Assembly (NCBI GenBank): GCA_003693875.1
Contig: RFLO01000038.1
Location: 1-12,767, forward strand
Source: Candidatus Pacearchaeota archaeon
GTDB lineage: Archaea; Nanobdellota; Nanobdellia; Pacearchaeales; GW2011-AR1
DNA length: 12,767 bases
Reading direction: 5' to 3'
A program made the position numbers and the translations under genes. This document shows, one piece after another, positions 9,887 through 12,767 of the stretch. The notes under the pieces were generated by a model. The model did no database searches. It saw nothing but the letters and a program-made list of their open reading frames with translations, and was not told where the DNA came from. Every line of letters begins with the position of its first letter. The stretch's first letter is position 1.

Positions 9887-10143
9887 TTCTCCCGTGTTTT
9901 CCTAAGTGAACATCCCAGAAGCAAACTGCGAAGCATCTAAGTAAAATCCTTAAATTCAATTGCCCCTATTTTCTTACCTGATTTTTAGGATAATTCTCCT
10001 CCCATAACTCTTTCAAATAATTTGATAGCAGTTATACTTTGACAACCCAGAATTTTGATGGAGAATAAATTGGCACAAAGCGAACTTTGCAAAGCTGACT
10101 TTCTGTAGAAACTAAAGAAATTAACATTAGGTTGTTTGCAAAT
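9887..10143. other. Intergenic region without a supported gene
   Basis: The stretch of about 260 bases after groEL has no convincing reading frame on either strand. It holds several T-runs soon after the groEL stop (TGTTTTCC near 9896, CTATTTTC near 9966, GATTTTTAG near 9981) that could serve as archaeal T-rich termination signals, and a small hairpin CAAAG-CGAA-CTTTG at 10076-10089. I found no complete C/D or H/ACA guide RNA pattern. The rest appears featureless until the tRNA-His promoter. Confidence 0.5.
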
Positions 10144-10153
10144 TTTTTTAAAC
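10144..10153 (+). promoter_or_regulatory. TATA box for the tRNA-His / hisS unit
   Basis: TTTTTTAAAC is centred about 27 bases before the tRNA 5' end at 10176, the normal spacing for an archaeal tRNA promoter. Since hisS begins only two bases after the tRNA, this box is the likely promoter of the synthetase gene as well. Confidence 0.6.
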
Positions 10154-10175
10154 CTCTGGTGCCATGGTTTCTTAT

Positions 10176-10247
10176 GGCGGTTGTAGTTCAGTGGTAGAAC
10201 GCACGGTTGTGGTCCGTGAAATGAGGGTTCGATTCCCTCCTTCCGCC
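10176..10247 (+). tRNA. tRNA-His (anticodon GUG)
   Basis: The cloverleaf includes the encoded extra G-1 (10176) facing discriminator C73 (10247), the identity pair for histidyl-tRNA synthetase. Bases T8-A9, D stem GTTC/GAAC, anticodon stem CACGG/CCGTG with GTG at 10209-10211, variable loop AAAT, and T stem GAGGG/CCCTC around TTCGATT all fit. The acceptor stem is odd: G1-C72, C2-G71, G3-C70, G4-C69 and G7-C66 pair, but positions 5 and 6 are T facing T68 and T67, giving two adjacent U-U mismatches. CCA is not encoded, although one C (10248) follows. hisS starts at 10250. It is most likely functional because all identity elements are intact. Confidence 0.93.
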
Positions 10248-10249
10248 CT

Positions 10250-11404
10250 ATGGAAACTGTAAAAGGATTTTCGGATTTTACAGGACAAGACGCCCTTAAA
10301 ATTGAAAGAATAGAAAGAATATTTACCGAGCTTGCACGCCGATATGGGTTTGTCCCAACATTTACTCCATCAATAGAAAAAGAAAAATTCGTGAAGGGAG
10401 AAAATTCTGGCGACGAGGCAATATCTGACATATTCAAGTTAAAAGACCGTGGAAACAGAAGCCTTGCATTAAGATACGAATTTACATTCCAATTGAAAAG
10501 GATTTCAAGAAATAAAAAGCTTCCGTTCAAGAGGTTTCAGATAGGAAGAGTTTTCAGAGATGAACCAACAAGCTCAAACAGGTGGCGCGAGTTCACGCAG
10601 GCAGATGTAGATGTAGTTGGAAGTTCTGTCAAAAGCGAAGCCGAAGTTCTTTCCTTGGCATGGGAATTATTCAACAAAATCGGTATAGAGCCAAGAATCC
10701 TTGTAAACAACAGAAAACTACTTGAAGAGACCCTATTAAGTATCGGAGTAGATGAGAAGAAATTTGAAAAAATATTGCGGGAAATTGACAAACTTGATAA
10801 ACTGCCAAGAAAAAAAGTTGCAGACAACCTCCGCAAAATTGGGGAGGAAAAAGTATTAAGCTACTTAAATGAGGATTATATGAAGAGAATGAATTTTTTT
10901 CAGGACATAAAAAAACTCTCGGAAGTTTGTCGCCTATACGGATTTGAAATTGAATTTTTCCCGGCACTCGTAAGAGGACTTTCATACTATCGCGGCAATA
11001 TTGTGGAAATAAAGTCTAAAAAAATAAAAGAAACAATCTGCGGCGGTGGAGCTTACCTTGTCGGAAAAGTTTCAGCTTTTGGAATTTCTTTTGGACTCGA
11101 AAGAATTGCAAAAATAATGGATTCTGATGAAAAAGAAGTTGACTTGGTCCTAATTTCTGTTGAGGCTGACAAAGAATCTGTTGAACTGGCGCGCTATCTC
11201 AGGGAAAAGGGCCTTTTTGTAGATTTCATCGCAGATAAAAGCATTGGCAAAGCTCTTGAATACGCTAATTCAAAGAGAGTAAAAAAGGTAGTTATCGTTG
11301 GAAAAGAGGAAGTTGAACAAAAAAAGTTTAAAGCAAAGGACATGAAAAATGGAAGAGAAACTCTCTTAAAAAAAGAAGAGATTTTTAACTGGCTTGCTCA
11401 ATGA
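10250..11404 (+). CDS. hisS: Histidyl-tRNA synthetase (HisRS), compact form
   Basis: This class II synthetase charges tRNA-His with histidine in the cytosol. The 384 residues are shorter than the usual 420 or so. Visible landmarks: N-terminal KGFSDFTG; LRYEFT (74-79) in place of the LRPExT block; motif 2 with R103, E105 and RWREFTQADVD at 111-121; the HisRS-specific histidine-binding block ALVRGLSYYRG at 239-249 with catalytic-type R242; motif 3 GISFGLERI at 278-286 with R285; and an anticodon-binding domain from about 297 to the end. The C-terminal domain argues against HisZ. Oddities: the usual GGRYDGLV loop is replaced by a shorter CGGGAYLVG at 264-272, losing the conserved Arg and Asp, and the YYTG threonine is Arg248. 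The ATG gives the standard N-terminus and follows tRNA-His by two bases, so no ribosome binding site exists. Its end overlaps convergent scpA by 20 bases. Confidence 0.94.
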   Translation: METVKGFSDFTGQDALKIERIERIFTELARRYGFVPTFTPSIEKEKFVKGENSGDEAISDIFKLKDRGNRSLALRYEFTFQLKRISRNKKLPFKRFQIGRVFRDEPTSSNRWREFTQADVDVVGSSVKSEAEVLSLAWELFNKIGIEPRILVNNRKLLEETLLSIGVDEKKFEKILREIDKLDKLPRKKVADNLRKIGEEKVLSYLNEDYMKRMNFFQDIKKLSEVCRLYGFEIEFFPALVRGLSYYRGNIVEIKSKKIKETICGGGAYLVGKVSAFGISFGLERIAKIMDSDEKEVDLVLISVEADKESVELARYLREKGLFVDFIADKSIGKALEYANSKRVKKVVIVGKEEVEQKKFKAKDMKNGRETLLKKEEIFNWLAQ

Positions 11405-12173
11405 GGTGTGCAAGTTCTTCTTCCATTGCCTTCCTTTCTTCATCGTGCATTTGAGTTGTTATATGAATTTCATCAAAATGCTTTCTTTGCCAAAGATAAA
11501 TTCTCTCTGCATTTGAAAGGTGAAGTATTGGAACAAATGATGCAAGCTTTTCTTCCCTTGAGCGTGCAAATTCTGAAAAAAGCAATGGGTGGCTTTTCTC
11601 CCTAAAATGCTCGGTTATTATCCCAAGTATGTTCTTTATGCGAACGCGCAGTGGTACGTGTTTTTTTGGCAAAATCTGAGCCATAGTCCGTTTTACCCTA
11701 GACTCGCTTATCTGCCTTTTTATTCTCCTTGTTTCAGTGTTTATTGCCTTGTCAAGAGCCGTAATTAATTCCTTCAATGTTACTTTTCTGTTTCTTGCAA
11801 GGGGGGTTTTTGGAATAAGTTGCGGCAGCTCCCCCTCATCAATTTCAATTTTTTCCATCTCATATCTTTCATCATCACCTCTTCCAAAAAGGGCTTCATC
11901 AAGGCTGCGAATATACCTGTTAAGCAAAATCTCGGATTTTAAACGTAAAAGAAGAGAGCAAGCAAGAAGAACCTTCGAAGATATAAAAAAGTCGTGCTCT
12001 TCAAGCATCTTTATTGTTTCAAGGTAGCGATTAGCCAAAAGACCTATATCCAAATCCCACGGGTCGAGCTGTTCAGTTTTTATAAGGTCGTAGATTATTG
12101 ACTGCCAGCTTAAGTCTTTTCCGGTTATTATGTCAAATACCTGCTCTTGACTTAACCGTTCCTCTTTTTCCAT
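11385..12173 (-). CDS. scpA: ScpA, kleisin subunit of the SMC condensin complex
   Basis: ScpA bridges the heads of the SMC dimer and, with ScpB, helps compact and segregate the chromosome. The 262-residue length and layout match: an N-terminal SMC-neck-binding helical region with IYDLIKTEQLDPWDLDIGLLANRYLETI-type sequence at about 27-55, a helix rich in Leu with LLRLKSEILL at 75-84, a charged linker of about 85-150 rich in Glu and Asp, and a C-terminal winged-helix region ending in FDEIHI. The consensus order of a ScpA protein is clear although identity to bacterial members is modest, as usual for archaeal ScpA. No smc or scpB gene lies in the window. It converges on hisS with a 20-base 3' overlap, and its start at 12173 is about 27 bases from a TATA-like box shared with the rightward frame. 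Confidence 0.9.
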   Translation of the reverse strand: MEKEERLSQEQVFDIITGKDLSWQSIIYDLIKTEQLDPWDLDIGLLANRYLETIKMLEEHDFFISSKVLLACSLLLRLKSEILLNRYIRSLDEALFGRGDDERYEMEKIEIDEGELPQLIPKTPLARNRKVTLKELITALDKAINTETRRIKRQISESRVKRTMAQILPKKHVPLRVRIKNILGIITEHFREKSHPLLFSEFARSREEKLASFVPILHLSNAERIYLWQRKHFDEIHITTQMHDEERKAMEEELAHLIEQAS

Positions 12174-12194
12174 TTTGAGGCAAGGGCTTTTGTG

Positions 12195-12205
12195 TTTTAA
12201 TATTT
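12195..12205. promoter_or_regulatory. Near-palindromic TATA-like box between divergent genes
   Basis: TTTTAATATTT reads almost the same on both strands (AAATATTAAAA on minus). Leftward it sits about 27 bases before the scpA ATG, giving a leaderless scpA mRNA. Rightward it would start transcription near 12226, leaving a leader of about 17 bases before the ATG at 12243. It may serve one or both directions. Confidence 0.45.
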
Positions 12206-12242
12206 GTTGGTTTTAGGGTTCTGTTAATTTATTGTTGGTGAG

Positions 12243-12314
12243 ATGAAAAATAAAAATTATGTGGCTTCTATTTCTAATCTACTAGAAAGAAACCTTTGGT
12301 TTGGTAATAAGTAG
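12243..12314 (+). other. Short frame of 23 codons ending in TAG, in phase with the next frame
   Basis: An ATG at 12243, preceded by GGTGA one base upstream, opens a frame of 23 codons (MKNKNYVASISNLLERNLWF and three more residues) that ends in TAG at 12312. The frame that continues after the TAG is in the same phase and stays open to the window edge. It may be the true N-terminus of that protein separated by an amber mutation or recoded codon, a short upstream peptide, or chance. Confidence 0.35.
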
Positions 12315-12767
12315 CTTCTCTTATCAAATCTTCCCAATAATTTAGAAAACATAATTAGAGTCAATGGAATTGCCATAGGATTTCCTTTGGGATTAGTAGC
12401 TTCAACTGCCACCAGTGATAAGGTAACTATCTTTGAAATTATGAGATATGGAATAGATACCGGAACTGCATTTGGTCTCTATGAAGAGATAAGAGATTTT
12501 GTAGGAGAACATGGTCGAGGAAGAGCTTCTGAAATAAAAGCAGGGAGAACACCTTATTTTGTTGCAGATTTAGCTTCGAGAGACTCATCCTTTAATCCCC
12601 ACCATTATGTTGGAAAAGATATCTCTGATACAGAACAAGAAAGACTCTTAGAATTATTAAGAGGGAAAGGCTCCCTTAAAAAGACACAGAGATTAATAAA
12701 AAATCATTTAGAGAAAAAAGTTGGACATGATCGTTTAAAGGACTTAATTATCGTCATAACCGATAAA
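12315..12767 (+). CDS. Unrecognised protein, partial at the right edge of the window
   Basis: From the codon after the TAG at 12312 the frame is open for 151 codons and runs off the window. I do not recognise a family. The translation looks genuinely coding: a Gly/Ala/Val-rich segment GIAIGFPLGLVASTA that could be a weak membrane or buried helix, then FEIMRYGIDTGTAFGLYEEI, a charged RGRASEIKAGRTPYF, and a Lys-rich helical region near the edge. The start is unclear: possible starts are TTG at 12387 and ATG at 12441, but protein-like sequence extends upstream of both, which favours continuity with the ATG at 12243 across the TAG. uvrA uses TAG as a stop, so general recoding of TAG is not supported. 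A gene broken by an amber codon is possible. The frame diverges from scpA. Confidence 0.5.

Noticed and set aside
10055..10098. Possible C/D box guide RNA with TTGATGG and CTGA
   Set aside because: The C box deviates at two positions, no D'/C' pair is present, and there is no terminal stem.
9985..10530. Minus-strand frame of 181 codons across tRNA-His and the start of hisS
   Set aside because: It runs antisense through a certain tRNA and a certain synthetase gene, has no recognisable domain, and is best explained as a chance frame.
11408..12027. Plus-strand frames opposite scpA
   Set aside because: They mirror scpA codons and show no family likeness; the ScpA reading is clear.

Overview
The window looks archaeal, most likely from a lineage with many bacterial-type genes; a DPANN-like lineage is my guess and cannot be proven here. 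Four things support this. (1) AT-rich TATA-like boxes lie about 25-28 bases upstream of both tRNA genes and of several start codons. (2) Most first genes of a transcription unit have no Shine-Dalgarno, and their boxes sit so close to the ATG that leaderless mRNAs are expected. (3) The tRNA genes do not encode CCA, and tRNA-Glu carries the archaeal discriminator A. (4) The histidyl-tRNA synthetase is compact. Group I chaperonin (GroES/GroEL), UvrA/UvrC and a Bcp peroxiredoxin are bacterial-type genes that occur in some archaea.

Layout, left to right. 125-1900 (+) encodes an ATM1/MsbA-like ABC exporter half-transporter. 1937-3487 (+) is uvrC, without the usual C-terminal HhH domain. 3514-4464 (-) is an EgtD-related methyltransferase, convergent with uvrC. 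4576-5102 and 5108-7909 (+) form a tight unit tRNA-Glu(UUC) - peroxiredoxin - uvrA. 7990-9886 (+) is groES-groEL. 9887-10175 holds no gene I can support except the tRNA-His promoter. 10176-11404 (+) is tRNA-His(GUG) followed two bases later by hisS. 11385-12173 (-) is scpA, whose end overlaps the end of hisS by 20 bases. From 12243 (+) to the window edge there is an unrecognised reading frame interrupted by one in-frame TAG; it leaves the window open.

Functional themes are nucleotide excision repair (UvrA and UvrC; UvrB is not here), stress protection (peroxiredoxin, chaperonin), translation (two tRNAs, HisRS) and chromosome segregation (ScpA).

The most interesting architecture is that both tRNA genes abut a protein start codon, with 1 or 2 bases between and the same string TATGGAA following. 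tRNA 3'-end processing would therefore create leaderless mRNAs, and in the second case the tRNA is the substrate of the enzyme encoded right behind it. Other points worth a look are a tandem U-U mismatch in the tRNA-His acceptor stem, a shortened loop in HisRS that lacks the usual GGRYD residues, replaced histidine-binding residues in the EgtD-like protein, and the in-frame amber codon at the right edge.
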